DNA of 64,000 bases from Fallopia convolvulus (taxonomy: Eukaryota > Streptophyta > Magnoliopsida > Caryophyllales > Polygonaceae). The notes beneath the pieces were generated by a model. That model was not told where the DNA came from and did not search any database. It saw only the letters and a list, made by a program, of their open reading frames with translations. The stretch's first letter is position 1. Each line of letters opens with the position of its first letter. Positions 43,396 to 54,398 of this stretch are shown piece after piece. The stretch lies in assembly GCA_964016875.1 (NCBI GenBank), contig OZ024724.1, positions 35,921,786-35,985,785 on the forward strand. Reading direction: 5' to 3'. The translations under genes and the position numbers were made by a program.

Positions 43396-44992
43396 TCACC
43401 AAGGGATCGGTGTGCGGCATGTGTAACCCTTAAGCATCTTTTGAGGTGAAGGTGAAGCCTGCGTGTGATCTCGAAGATTTCTAAACACTAAAAAATGATG
43501 GGTCGTGGTGGCTTGCCCGCGCATACCTCTTTCTCTCTTGCTGGCCGGAGTCAGCGATTGAGGGGCCATCCAAGATGGAGTGGATGAAACCATCGGGTGC
43601 TGCTGCGTGGCCTGAGCGCGCTTGTTTAGCCGGGGCCTGCTACTCAATGTTGTCGTTTCGTTCCCAGTTTTGGCCTTGTGGTACGTTATTCGCACCAGTG
43701 GTCGGATTTTAGCGCCCGGTGTCCTTTGGACGGTACAAGAGGTTCCCCTTTCCTCCATATCCGCGTTGTCTGCCCTTGAATCAATTCTATCCCTTCCTTG
43801 CATTGTTGTTTGGGGCAGTCTGTTTAGCCTGAGGTTGCAGGTTAGCGGGGTTTTGAGTTTGGGTCTTGTACGCGCCTTTGGAGGGTGGTGAGGTGACTTT
43901 GGACTTGCCTTTGGCCTCGGTCGCCACTTCCTTCTCTATTCTAGGCCTAGAACTCTGGCTTACCGCATCCTCGGCATACACCTAGGTGGTAATCCAGGCA
44001 CAAAGGTCGTCATATGTCCTCGAGGATTTTAGGAAGATGTAATTCTTGATGGCCGTAGGGCATAGATTCCCCATCAAGGTATCTCGCGTCGACGCCTCGT
44101 CAATGTGTGAGATCTCGTCCATCGCAGTTGTGAACCTCTACAAGAAGGAACCCAAAGTTTCCTCCTCACCCTGCTCGACTCCGCGAAGATCGCAGATATT
44201 CTTCTTGCACTTCCTTGAACCACTGAAGTGCGCAACGAAGGCCTCAGTCAGCTGGGCGAATGAAGAGATGGTCCCAAATCGAAGGCTGATGAACCAGGTC
44301 ATCGCAGCCTTTTCGAGGGTGGTTGGGAACACACGGAAAAAAATTGCGTCATTGTAAGAGTTGACGTTCATTTGGACGGCAAAGTGTTTGACATGCTCTT
44401 CGGGGTCCGCGGTCCCATCATAGAACCCCATTTGTGGTTTGTGGAAGCGTTTAGGCATTGGTTCACTTTGGATTTCATCAATGAATGCGGAGAAGCCACC
44501 TCCTTACACGCAGTGGTGGTGCTTGTCCTCCGGTGTCGTCATCCCGGATCTTTCCAAACGTCACGACCGCGACCATCACGAGCCTAACCGTAATATTTGC
44601 ATTGGATCCTATGAGCGCCTCACCGTCGAGGAACTGTTGGTTGACTCAGCTTGTTGTTAGATCCTGGATGCCTCGTACCCGGCTCATACCCTAGGACATA
44701 CTCGGGCACATACTTCGGATGTGGCTATCTGTATCCCGGGACAGGTACAAGGGTATAATCTTGGTTCGTGTACCCCTAGAAGGGGTACGGATTCTACGGC
44801 GCATTGTACGCCCAACCCGGGGTGACGTCGTACGACCAACCTGGCAACAACACGCCGTTGGCCCACTCCTAAGCGTCGGGCATGTTGTTTGGATGAAGAA
44901 GGAAGAAGTTGTTCAGGCAAGCCATTTCTAGATTGAAAGGGAAGGTAGTTCTGTTTGTCGGAAATCTTATTAGGATGAAAAGGTTCCCACAT
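43396..44992 (-). pseudogene. Gypsy 4 Gag
   Basis: The capsid core is open at 44458-44138: KRFHKPQMGFYDGTADPEEH, MNVNSYNDAIFFRVFPTTLEKAAMTWF and FAQLTEAFVAHFSGSRKCKK are the retrotrans_gag landmarks of Tat/Ogre elements. Upstream (44992-44600) is a low-complexity Pro/Gly/Tyr lead in broken frames. Downstream (43981-43396) is a basic tail with Gln/Asn runs. No knuckle was identified. Confidence 0.75.
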
Positions 44993-45089
44993 ACGACGTT
45001 AGTGTTGAAACCCGAAATAAACTAGCGCTAAGATCGAGGCACGAAATGATTGAGATGGACAAAACAATCTTGCTTTTGTTATAACTACG

Positions 45090-45310
45090 ATTCGAGATTA
45101 CAATTCAGATTATTCAAGATCTTTCTATTACAACTCGAGGTTAGAGCTATTAGATTGTTCGAGATCTTTCTACTACAACTCGAGATTACAACTTCTCGGA
45201 TTGTTCGAGATCTTTCTATAACTCGGGAGTACAACTTATCAGATTGTTCGATATCTTTCTACAACTCGGGATTACAGCTTATTGGATTGTTCGCGATCTT
45301 CTGATAGATG
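45090..45310. repeat. GTTCGAGATCTTTCTA tandem array in gypsy 4 LTR
   Basis: Four or five units of about 45-60 bp, each with GTTCGAGATCTTTCTA followed by ACAACTCG, separated by divergent bases. Confidence 0.7.
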
Positions 45311-45644
45311 TGCGCGAGTTACTTTTTGGTGACTTGAGGTCTTTTTATTGACCTTTCCTAGACTATAGCGCGATCTTTACGATTGTTTCAACACGTCGAT
45401 CTCTACGAGCAAGATAGATCTTGAGTTAGAGGTGTTTATTGACCCCTGCAACATTCACGTTTTCCCCTATTTATAGATGTTTGTGAAGAGTGGTTTTCGT
45501 GTTGTTTCGATGTGGGACGAGCGATTCGTCATCATTTGATTGGTCGAGAGAGAGAGGTGATCTTTGGTTGGTTGAAGGGGAGGTGACCTTTGATTGGTTG
45601 GGGCGACGGTTGTGCTAGATTGAACGTACGCGGGGTCATTGTTG

Positions 45645-45925
45645 TATGTGTGTGGCGTTTGGTCTTGTAACCTCTCTTGCATGAGATCGCGCCATTGGGT
45701 GTTTTCCCTCTTAGTTGGAAGTGCGCGGTGTTTGGCCTTTCAACCATTTTTGCCTGGGATCTCGTCGTTGGGTGTTTTCCTTCTTAATTAGAAATACGCG
45801 GTGTTTGGCCTTGCAACCTTTCTTGCCTAGGATCACGTCTTTGGGTGTTTTCCCTTTTAGTTAGAAGTACGCGATGTTTGGCCTAATAACCTTTCTTGCT
45901 TCGGATCGCGCCGTTGGGCGTTGTT
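45645..45925. repeat. 67-bp tandem array in gypsy 4 LTR
   Basis: Four units containing GTGTTTGGCC, TAACCTTTCTTGC, GGATC and GTTGGGTGTTTTCC in the same order, with about 15 percent drift. Confidence 0.75.
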
Positions 45926-46032
45926 TCAGATGGTTGGGAAAATTTTCGGGACACATCCCCCGAGATCTTTACTTGTGGGGGGCCCCGAGCTTATTTTGTC
46001 CGTTTACGTATCGTTAAATTCGCTCACCAACA

Positions 46033-46385
46033 ACTAAGAACTTTTAAAATTTTAATTTAATTTAATCTAACTTATATCTAATGACATACATGTTATTTAA
46101 ACTAATAGGTCAATTTTTATTTTAAAAAACTCATGTGTAAGGCGCAGGTCATAAACTAGGAGTGTGGTTCTTGTGACGAGGAGGCTTATGGTGAAAATGA
46201 GGAGGTATTTGGACCGTTAGATTGAGAAAAATGGAAGGTTCAAATTAAAAGATGGATTTATGAGAAAATAAGGCTTATAAGTGGCACGATGGCATTTAAG
46301 TAAATATTTCAAACTACAACCCCCTAATATAACCCAAAATTTCACCGTTCTCCCTCCCCTCTCTCGTCCGTCATTGTTCATCATG

Positions 46386-46388
<3 letters not shown>
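46033..46388. other. Intergenic sequence with a possible left terminal inverted repeat
   Basis: At 46178-46206 the plus strand reads GAGGAGGCTTATGGTGAAAA and on, an inverted match to 49352-49380. No coding signal. Confidence 0.45.

Positions 46389-46444
<56 letters not shown>
46389..46444. repeat. (CT)28 microsatellite
   Basis: 56 bp of pure CT, continuing as (CT)19 on the far side of the Cassandra LTR. The two runs were presumably one before that insertion. Confidence 0.97.
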
Positions 46445-46448
<4 letters not shown>

Positions 46449-46634
46449 GGCCCGAAGCCTTAGAAGAGCTATCCCATGCCAACCCGAGGACTTCCTAGGA
46501 GGTCACCCATCCTGATACTACTCTCGCCCTTGCACGCTCAACTTCTAAGTTCTTTGTCCTCACTCGAACTTAGAAAAGGAAGAGCTCTTGTTGACATGGG
46601 GAGCACCTCAATTGCTTATAAATTATCGGGGTGT

Positions 46635-46636
<2 letters not shown>
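46444..46636 (+). mobile_element. Cassandra TRIM LTR (solo) inside a CT microsatellite
   Basis: Starts TGTAAGGCCCGAAGCC, contains the 5S-rRNA-like segment on the minus strand and the Cassandra tail GGGGAGCACC...GGGGTGTTA, about 193 bp. This is the known layout of Cassandra LTRs (TGTAA start, TTACA-type end). It is flanked by CT on both sides, so any CT target duplication is hidden. Confidence 0.82.
46471..46552 (-). other. 5S rRNA-derived segment of the Cassandra LTR
   Basis: Minus strand of 46491-46512 matches the plant 5S internal promoter C-box region (GGATGGGTGACCTCC then TAGGAAG) with a single change. The rest of the 5S body is recognisable at lower identity. It is an element-borne copy, not a functional 5S gene. 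Confidence 0.85.

Positions 46637-46674
<38 letters not shown>
46637..46674. repeat. (CT)19 microsatellite
   Basis: 38 bp of CT, right part of the run split by the Cassandra LTR. Confidence 0.97.
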
Positions 46675-46677
<3 letters not shown>

Positions 46678-47515
46678 GTTCCTCTCTTCTCTCTCGTTCC
46701 TGCCACCACTCCTTTTCTCTTGCTCGTTACTCTCAGCCCTTGTTCAATTCCTGTTCAATCTCTCCCGTTCATGGTACATTTCAAACTTCAAAACGCCATC
46801 AAAATCAAAGGACATAAGGTAAATTTTAAAACCTAGAATTTCTTTTCAATTACACATCATCATTGTTTGTTCATGCTATGAAATTCCTATAGTAAGAGGT
46901 TGTAATTAAGATTTTGTTTTGTGTTTGTGTGCAATTTGGACCGAAGAGGTATTTGTTTTGTTTTGTGTGTGTTTGCAATTTGTGAGAGACTTGAATACAT
47001 GTGACGGTGGAACCGATCGAATTAGTTGGTTTTAGTTAGTGTTCAATTTAATGGGTAGGTTGAATTTCTATTTCCTCGTTGCTTTTTGTGTGAGACCGAG
47101 TGTGAGGTCCATGTTGTTCAATCCTTGTTCAAGGCCCTGCAATTTGAATCTATCACGTTGATTTTAATTGTCCTGAGAATACCATGCATAGGTACTTATG
47201 TATGCACTTTAAGTACTTAATGATGCACATTTAATTTTACTATTTCATATAAGTAGTTTAATATCCCAAATTAGTTAGACACAATTAATACTATGCAATT
47301 TATTATGCATTCTTGTTGAGATTTTTGACATTCTATGGGTTGTCCTTCTAGTTGATAAAAGTGAAAACTCTTATAATTAAGTCAAATAAAAAATTATGTT
47401 AAATCTTCTCTGATTGTGCCGAAGAACTTCAAAACAATATTCTAGCATGGGATTATTTGACATTGAAAAATTATTTGATTACTTTAAAAAGCTAACAAGT
47501 TATTAATATAAGGAA
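46675..47515. other. Non-coding intergenic sequence
   Basis: T-rich with TTGTTTTGTTTTGTG words. No coding signal or recognised repeat. Confidence 0.5.
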
Positions 47516-47585
47516 AGCCTATTAGCTCAAATGGAAGAACAATGTGCATACGTACAAGGATGTAGGTTCGAATCCCACATAGGCT
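47516..47585 (+). tRNA. tRNA-like sequence (pseudo-tRNA or SINE head)
   Basis: A perfect 7-bp acceptor stem (AGCCTAT with ATAGGCT), a box A (TAGCTCAAATGG) and a box B (GGTTCGAATCC) in the right spacing, with a T-arm of four pairs out of five. The anticodon arm does not form a good stem, so an anticodon cannot be assigned. Total 70 nt. Likely a decayed tRNA or the head of a SINE. Confidence 0.5.
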
Positions 47586-47629
47586 AATTTGTTTTAGAAA
47601 TGCACATGAATTGTCCGTAAAAAACCATT

Positions 47630-48115
47630 CAAAAAGTGCATTCTAAATTGGAAAAAGTTCATTCCAAGTAGAGAGAAAATAGTTCATTCTAGAGTAGTAA
47701 AATCGAACCCTAAAGTGCAATTTAAAAGTAGTAAAAGTGCATTATAAAAGTGAAAACATGCATTCCTAAATTGTATATAGTATAAACAGGTGCAATAAAT
47801 TCATGAATATTTTGTTGTGTCGTTGGATTCTAGAGTGCATTTTGAAGTAGACAATGTTCTTTCTGAAGTAGCAAAATTGCATTCTAGAGTTGAAAAAGTG
47901 CATTCCAAATAGATAGGATAACTACATTCCAGAGTAGTGAACTTTAATTCGAAAGAGTATTCTAAAGTGGTTAAAGTGCAATATAAATTAGCTAAAGTGC
48001 ATTCTAGATAGGTTTAAAAAAATGCATTATAGACTAGTAAAATTCAACTCTAATGTGCATTTTAAAGTAGTAAAAGTGCATTACATAGTAGAAAAAGTGC
48101 ATTCTTAGAATGATA
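47630..48115. repeat. Dispersed AAAGTGCATTCTA-type short repeat array
   Basis: A motif like AGTAGTAAAAGTGCATTCTAA recurs more than fifteen times in 480 bp at irregular 20-35-bp spacing with drift. No coding potential. Confidence 0.65.
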
Positions 48116-48409
48116 GGAAGAGTGGGGCTCCTTTCGAGAGCAAAGAACATCAACACTTAAGTCTAAAACAAAAGGCAGCACATCACCATTCTCTCTTTTC
48201 CATTTATACTGAACCATAGGTTTACAAGTATCGACACAATATAACACAGATGGACATAGGTTTACAAGTTTTTGCAATCATATGTTAATATGATGTTATG
48301 TAATTCGCGGTTATTACCCTAAACCACAAATTCCAAAGTGGATTATTTTTACAGTTACCAATTTTTTTTAAATGTATCAATGGAGCTTTGGCTCAACTTG
48401 GACTTCTTC
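48116..48409. other. Intergenic sequence
   Basis: No coding signal. The 71-codon minus open stretch here is not supported by any motif. Confidence 0.4.
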
Positions 48410-48960
48410 TTTTTTTGATAACCAAACACTATTCATTCAAAGCAAAGCAGCAGAAATTACAGAGTCATTTTCGAACAAAACATAGAGTTCAGGAGGGAAA
48501 GAGTAATCCTGTAAAACTAAGAAAGGAGAAGAGGGCTTCTAGTTAGCCAGCCAGTGTGCACTTTGTTTGCAGCTCGACAAACATGGAACCATCTACAATC
48601 ATGAAAAGACACGCCAATTTCTAGCACCATAGCAATCAAAGAGCATAAAATCATGCGAGGTAGAAACGTAGAACACCATTTTTCAGCTTTAGAATTAGCG
48701 CTATACAATCTGTCTCCACACAGATGTGAGTTACTCCAGCTGATTTAGCAACCTGCATCCCCCACTTTATAGCCTCCATTCAACAACTTCAATAGGTTTA
48801 CCATCCTGTATTTGTTGGGCTCCAGCAAAATACACCTCTCTTGAGGGAAGTCGACCCACAATGCCAATGCCACACTCCTGGTCTGTTACTGAAGCATTGC
48901 AGTTGATTTTCACCCATCCCACTTTCGATCGAGTCCATCTGTCATTACCAGTCATTGAAG
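48410..48960 (-). mobile_element. 5'-truncated LINE, RNase H end
   Basis: Minus strand reads SKVGWVKINCNASV (start of an RVT_3-type RNase H) near 48930, then after frame changes VLEIGVSFHDCRWFHVCRAANKVHTGWL, the RNase H end with a former Asn-x-x-Ala-His motif, and a T-run (48409-48416) that is the poly(A) tail. Confidence 0.75.
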
Positions 48961-49083
48961 GGTTCTAATCGTGAAAGCCTTCGCTAATCTGTCAAAATCC
49001 TCCCGACAAGCAAAGGAGACTGTGGAGCAGATGGCGGCGAAGGCAGTTGATGCTTCTGCTTCATACTCACCTAGGGATCTGCA

Positions 49084-49270
49084 ACTCTCTTCCTCTAGCT
49101 CACCCTCCGCACCAACAACCCCACCCTCTCAATCGAGCAATTCGACATCTTCACGCTCAATTCAACCTCCAACCGGAACCCTAACGCCTCGATCGCCACT
49201 TACAATCTCACTATCTTCTTCGATCTGAAGCTCAAAAACCGCAATACGAAAAAGCTGAAAAACAATAGAT
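49084..49270 (+). pseudogene. NDR1/HIN1-like (LEA_2 domain) gene fragment
   Basis: The plus frame at 49084 reads TLFL-stop-LTLRTNNPTLSIEQFDIF then TLNSTSNRNPNASIATYNLTIFFDLKLKNRN. This is the transmembrane-end plus LEA_2 start typical of NDR1/HIN1-like proteins, which act at the plasma membrane in defence. One TAG replaces the expected Trp. The rest of the domain is missing and a stop follows at about 49269. A second plus frame (48971-49228) is open but has no recognised content. It lies next to a possible MULE-type terminal repeat. Confidence 0.55.
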
Positions 49271-49380
49271 GAGGCGAAACGAAATTGCACTTGTTTAATG
49301 AAATGAGGATAAAAGCTCCTCCGTTAGATTGAGTCGATCAGATGGCTCCCAATGCTCCTCATTTTTCACCATAAGCCCTC

Positions 49381-50640
49381 TTTTTATATGTTCAAAACTC
49401 CATAAAGTACTACATTATAAAGTAGAAACTATGTATGTTGGAAAAATTACGTCACGTACTCACGTTGCATAATTTTAATATATTAACTCCAAAAACTATT
49501 TTAACAAAAAAATTACATATTTGAAGAAATTAGATTTTGATTCATAGATATCCTATCCTAATAATCTTTAATTTATGATATTATATTGTATTTATTTATT
49601 TTCTTTATATTATCTTTTCTACTAATATTTATATTAATATTTTCCATATTTACAAACATTATCATATTTATTAGGGAGTAAAATATAAAACCCTAATACA
49701 TAATCTTAATAAATTATCTTCAAAAAATTATTTTAATATCTATTTAATAAACTATATAAACTTTCTAAACATCGTACCCTAATTATTATGAATAAAAACT
49801 GAGTATTTTATGCTTTCAATTCAAGTGAAATTTATATTTTAATAACTTCAATCTAATTTGGGACAAGATCTAAAAATAATAATATTTAAATATATTCAAT
49901 TGAGATATGGGATACGATTTAAAAAAATAATTTTTATAACGTATGTAATTTTAACTACGATATTATATATATTATATTATGTATTAATGTTATAATATTG
50001 TATGATTTTTAATAAAATTATTCCGTAAATATAACGAAACTTGAACCAGTTAAATTTCAAAGATCATGATATTGAAATGAAGTTTGTCTAAAACTCCTAA
50101 TACATACTTTAATAAAATATCCAAATAATATATTTTTTACATAAATTGTCGGCAAAAGAAGATATTTATATTCTATCAATACTATAGTTCAACACCAATT
50201 ATAAATCAACCAAATAAAAGAAACAGAGAAAGAGTATGACTGATATTACTCTATAAATTATCCTTTTGTCTTGGTCTAAATTTAAAACGGTCATAATCAA
50301 TAACCATAAATAATTCCAATCGTGCTTACCACCTACACATTGTGGGTGCTAACTTCCCAACTGCTAACTGAGTTCTGATTAACGATGATCTCTAAGCATT
50401 AAAAAATCATAATAATAATGGTCAAAGTCAAAACCAAAAAATAGAAGAGAGAGTGAATTGTAAAGGCACGCGCGGGGGAAAGAGAGTGAGGATGTAGGAG
50501 TAATACATTAGACCCCTCAAACCATACTCCGAGAGCAGTGCATTTGGGGAAAAAAACGTACCAATCCATCCACTCTTTCCAACCTCCATATCTCTTCCCA
50601 CACTCACTCTCCACACAGAATTCAGATAGGAAAAATTAAA
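49381..50640. other. AT-rich intergenic sequence upstream of APT
   Basis: Very AT-rich between 49400 and 50300, without coding signal. 50400-50640 may hold the distal APT promoter. No clear TATA box can be placed. Confidence 0.5.
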
Positions 50641-50951
50641 GGAAAATGAAAAAGAAAAGAGTGATTTGATCACAGCTCAGAGGTGCCCAAGAAACCCATT
50701 TCTCTCTTTCTCTCCCTCTCTCTTCATAGTCCTCTGTCACAGACAGAGAGTACAGGGCTTTCGGGGAACCCGATCGAATCTCTCAAAAGTCTCTCCAATT
50801 TTGAACCCAATTTGCTCCTTTTGGCATTCAAAGACAAACAACCCAAGTCTTTAAAACCCCAAAGGTTGAACCTTTTTCTTTGTTTCCTATAGAGGATCAG
50901 ACTAAACAAGGCACCCACCAAACTTCATTCACTTTGAAGAAGAAGGAGAAA

Positions 50952-52484
50952 ATGTTTGCAGCTGAGAATGGGCTTAGAGGAGACCCAAGGCTTCAAGCCA
51001 TTTCTGATGTCATCAGGGTTGTTCCTGATTTCCCAAAGCCAGGTCTTTTCATCATGCTCTCTCTTTTGTTTGTTCTTGTTGTTTGTATACTCCAAGTCCC
51101 AACGCTCAATTTTCTCATCAACATGTGCTTGTTTTTGTTGGCTCACTCATAGGGATAATGTTCCAAGACATTACAACTCTGTTGTTGGACCACAACGCTT
51201 TCAAGCACACTGTTGATATCTTTGTTGATAGATACAGAGACATGGGCATCTCTGTTGTTGCTGGTACATTACTCTCCATCTCCCTGTCCTTTACTTTGAT
51301 CTTTCTTTCCTCTTGAATTAATTCCATTCTCTCTGGGTTTTGTAGTTTACCAACTATCCTTTGATATATTTTCCTTTTTATATATATATCTTCTGCCTTT
51401 ATTATGTTTCAAACAATATAGGCCTCAAGATGTGGGTTTTCAACAGCATCCTTTTAATAGTCCTACACAGTTGATAATAGTAAAGACTATGAAATGGGTG
51501 AGATTTGCCGAAGATTTGTTCCCTTCCCCAAAGCAAATAGTTTCTCAAAAACGTTTTCTATTCTTTTTAAAATGATTTCAAAAAAGAAACATTGTTGAAA
51601 GCAATCAAGTGGTGCCTTGACCTACCCAGAAAGATAAGGGGAAAAAAAAATTTAGTACCTCAGGGTAATCCATCTCAACTTGGGATTAATGATTATTCTC
51701 CTTTTTGCTACAATTGACCCTTATTCTCATTTCAAAAGTTATCTAGATTAATCTTGTTTGTCTGCTGCTTTTCATTTGGTGCTCATAATTTGTCTCTATG
51801 AATTATGAATGCTAGGAGTGGAAGCCAGAGGGTTTGTGTTTGGTCCATCTATTGCTTTAGCAATAGGATCCAAATTTGTCCCTCTTCGAGAACCCAGAAA
51901 ATTACCCGGTAACCGGAAGAATCAAACCATCTTGAACTGTTTAATTTGGAGAATCTTGTTTCAGTGCAGTGGATGACCTTAAAACTTTTGGGTGAAGGGG
52001 GAGTGATGTCCGAATCGTATGTCCTAGAATACGGAACAAACTGCTTGGAGATGCATGTTGGCGCAGTAAAACCAGGGGAACGGGCATTGGTAATTGACGA
52101 TTTGGTTGCTACTGGAGGAACTCTCTCTGCTGCCATTAGTCTTCTAGGTCTGATCCAATTGCCCCTCCTTGGTTTATAATCATTCATCCTCAAATGCTCA
52201 GTTTCAACAGTTGCTTGTTTTTTTTTTTCTTATAGAACGCGCTGGGGCTGTGGTTGTTGAATGTGCATGTGTAATTGGGTTGCCTGAAGTTAAGGTATCT
52301 TTTCATAGAATCATGCTAACTATTTTATGGTTCATGTCAATATGTAAGATTGTTGTGTGCAAACTAACTTTGCCAAGTTTATGTCAGCTTATGTGTTACT
52401 TTGCTTGTGTAGGGAATGTTCAAGCTGAAGAAAGTGCCACTTTATGTCCTTGTGGAGCCACGACAAATCGAAGATTGCTGTTAA
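50952..52484 (+). CDS. APT: Adenine phosphoribosyltransferase (six coding exons)
   Basis: Joining 50952-51042, 51153-51263, 51816-51908, 51998-52147, 52236-52294 and 52413-52484 with GT-AG introns gives a 191-residue protein starting MFAAENGLRGDPRLQAI and ending PLYVLVEPRQIEDCC. The phases agree at every junction. VIDDLVATGGTLSAAI in exon 4 is the PRPP-binding loop of the type I phosphoribosyltransferase fold. VAGVEARGFVFGP and FVPLREPRKLP are further family landmarks. The enzyme makes AMP from adenine and PRPP and in plants also converts cytokinin bases to nucleotides. The length fits the short cytosolic forms (APT3/4/5-like). The last exon reads GMFKLKKVPLYVLVEP instead of the more common Gln-Arg-Arg-Leu-Asn-Gly type. 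It is the only host gene in the window that looks intact. Confidence 0.93.
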
Positions 52485-53089
52485 AAGGTAGATTTCACTT
52501 AAATAATGGTTTGTTTCTTGTGATATTTTGGGATCAAGTGTGCAAGCCGTCATGTAGTTTTCTTGTAGGATGAACTAAAATGGTCAATTCCTGTGTATCT
52601 AGACTTGAAAAAAAGATTGTCGCTGGCTGCGCGGCCTTTAACAAATCGTGTTTGTGATCCCAAACCAATCCCTCGTCGATTTTCTGAGGAAGTTGTTTCC
52701 TCCTGAGAAAGAAAAAGAAAAAGATTGTTTTTTTTGAGGTTTCTTAAAACACTGTAATTTTGAGTACTCTGGGTTAAGCTGTTGGTTGATGTCTATCCCT
52801 CCTATTTTTGTCTAGCTTCTTCTTCTTATAATATTATTCAAAATTCAAATATGATTTCTTGGTGCCAAATCTTGCTAGCTGCAGTTTTTGTTGTTGTAGC
52901 GCCCTCTTTGGTTGGTCAGATATGATATCATTAAAATACACGTACCAGTTCGGTTGCCTAGATATTCTTGTTAAGCTCTCAAATTGCCCTTGAACCTGCA
53001 AAACGACAGTGTTTTACTCTCACCCTCAACAGTCAAGTAGTTGAACAACTTCAATATATATATATATAGGGGTCCATTAAAAATTTGAG
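52485..53089 (+). other. APT 3' region
   Basis: After the stop at 52482-52484 there is a GT right behind it (TTAAAAG/GTAG), which could be a 3' UTR intron donor. The sequence 52590-52830 is AT-rich and may hold the polyadenylation site. A TA microsatellite lies at about 53055-53067. Confidence 0.5.
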
Positions 53090-53327
53090 GGAATTATTTT
53101 TTTTTGAGAGGAAAAGGTTGTTGTTGTATTAAATATCTAAAGCCGCAGGCGGAGTGTTGGAACCAAATACTTGTTCATGTCCTATAGTGGGCCATAAACG
53201 AGCAACATAATCAACAACTACATTTCCATGCCTACTAACATGTAAACACCTACTAGACATGAAAGAGGCTAAAATACTACTTATATCATCTAATAAAGAC
53301 CCAAAGTAAGAAAGATTAGGAATTATT
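53090..53327 (-). mobile_element. Short 5'-truncated LINE with target site duplication
   Basis: GGAATTATT occurs at 53090-53098 and 53319-53327. Between them the minus strand reads SYFGSLLDDISSILASFMSS, then RCLHVSRHGNVVVDYVARLWP (end of an RNase H), a stop after AALDI and a tail of A's at the left. A textbook 5'-truncated LINE copy of about 220 bp. Confidence 0.85.
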
Positions 53328-53737
53328 AGTGACTGTCATTTTTGCAGATTTTTTTGGCCAGGCCAAGACTAAAGAGAGTGTAAAGAAAAAAAAGTAGAAG
53401 AAAAATACCACAAGCTAAGATAGGTTCAAAAATGGCTCCTGGGAAGTCAACAAGTTTATGCTTCAGACAGAATTTTACTGAATTATCAGATAACTTCGTT
53501 TTCATATGCAAGTGTGCATGTTCAAGTTTAGTAATTCTTTGAATTACTCTTCTATTCCCTCATTGTAAAGCTCTAACAGTAAAAAAAACTTTGTTTTCAC
53601 ATACAATTTCATCCTACCAAGAACACTTTCTTGCAGAATTCCTCCAAACAAATTGCAAACAATAGCTCTCCCCTATTCAAACTATAAAATTTTAAGACAA
53701 CCATTATCCCAATAATCTAATTTTTTTTTTTAAAAAA
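53328..53737. other. Intergenic sequence downstream of the ARM-repeat gene
   Basis: No coding signal. Probably includes the ARM gene's 3' UTR on the minus strand. Confidence 0.4.
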
Positions 53738-54398
53738 TCAATGAGAAGTGCCCCATAATACTTCAGCAAAAATAGAAGCAGCCTCAGCCTCAGATACACA
53801 AGCCTCCCTTGCTCTCGTCGGAATCTCCATTTTAACAGCCTTTTTCTCATCTTTATCCATTCCTTCCCCAATTTCTACTTGCACTGCAAAACTCGAGATG
53901 CAGCCTGAAAATGGATGGCTACTCAATCTTGTTTCATCGTCTGAACTTCCAACTTGGGCGGATTCTTCTTCCTCTTCATTCCCCTCATCAGCCAGGTCTA
54001 TCCTTACCCTCTGCAAATACACAAGCTTCTCAATTAACCCACATTCAAGCAGCGTGTCAATCACTTCCTTCCTACTGAAACATCCCATCTCAAATATGCA
54101 ATTCATCACCGTTTTCTGAATGCAAGGGTCCTCTGAGTTTAATTTGCTTATGATCTTGGGTATCTCTCCATTTAGATCCAACTCATCCAATAAATGAGAC
54201 TTGATCAATCTGATGAGCAAACAAAGGACGTGGAGTGAGCCAGCGGTTCCCATTTTAACCAATGCTTGAACACTAAAGCCCATCAAGATCAAACCCACAA
54301 ACACGTTCTTATTAAACCTACCTAGGGTAGCTATTACCATAGCGGAATTCTCTCGAACAGTTGGTGGGCATGAATCATCACACAGGGAAGATTCCAAC

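Larger units (their letters stand above)
43391..46032 (-). mobile_element. Ty3/gypsy fragment 4 (Tat/Ogre-like Gag) with 5' LTR
   Basis: Minus orientation: LTR 46032-45003, a Pro/Tyr-rich Gag lead, and a capsid domain. Truncated at about 43390. Protease and pol are missing. Confidence 0.75.
45003..46032 (-). repeat. Gypsy 4 5' LTR
   Basis: About 1030 bp bounded by TGTTGAAACC and CACCAACA (plus strand). Holds two internal tandem arrays: a 45-60-bp GTTCGAGATCTTTCTA-based array at 45090-45310 and four 67-bp units at 45645-45925. The boundaries rest on terminal dinucleotides only. Confidence 0.6.

Noticed and set aside
44684..44992. 102-codon minus stretch as a separate gene
   Set aside because: It overlaps the proline-rich Gag lead of gypsy 4 in another frame; taken as part of that decayed Gag.
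46471..46552. 5S rRNA gene
   Set aside because: It is embedded in a Cassandra LTR and has diverged outside the promoter box; not a functional rRNA gene.
46476..46836. Open stretches rich in Ser-Leu repeats over the CT microsatellite
   Set aside because: They are translations of the CT run and the Cassandra LTR, not genes.
48971..49228. Ser/Pro-rich plus-strand gene start
   Set aside because: It overlaps the NDR1/HIN1-like fragment in another frame and has no recognised content of its own.
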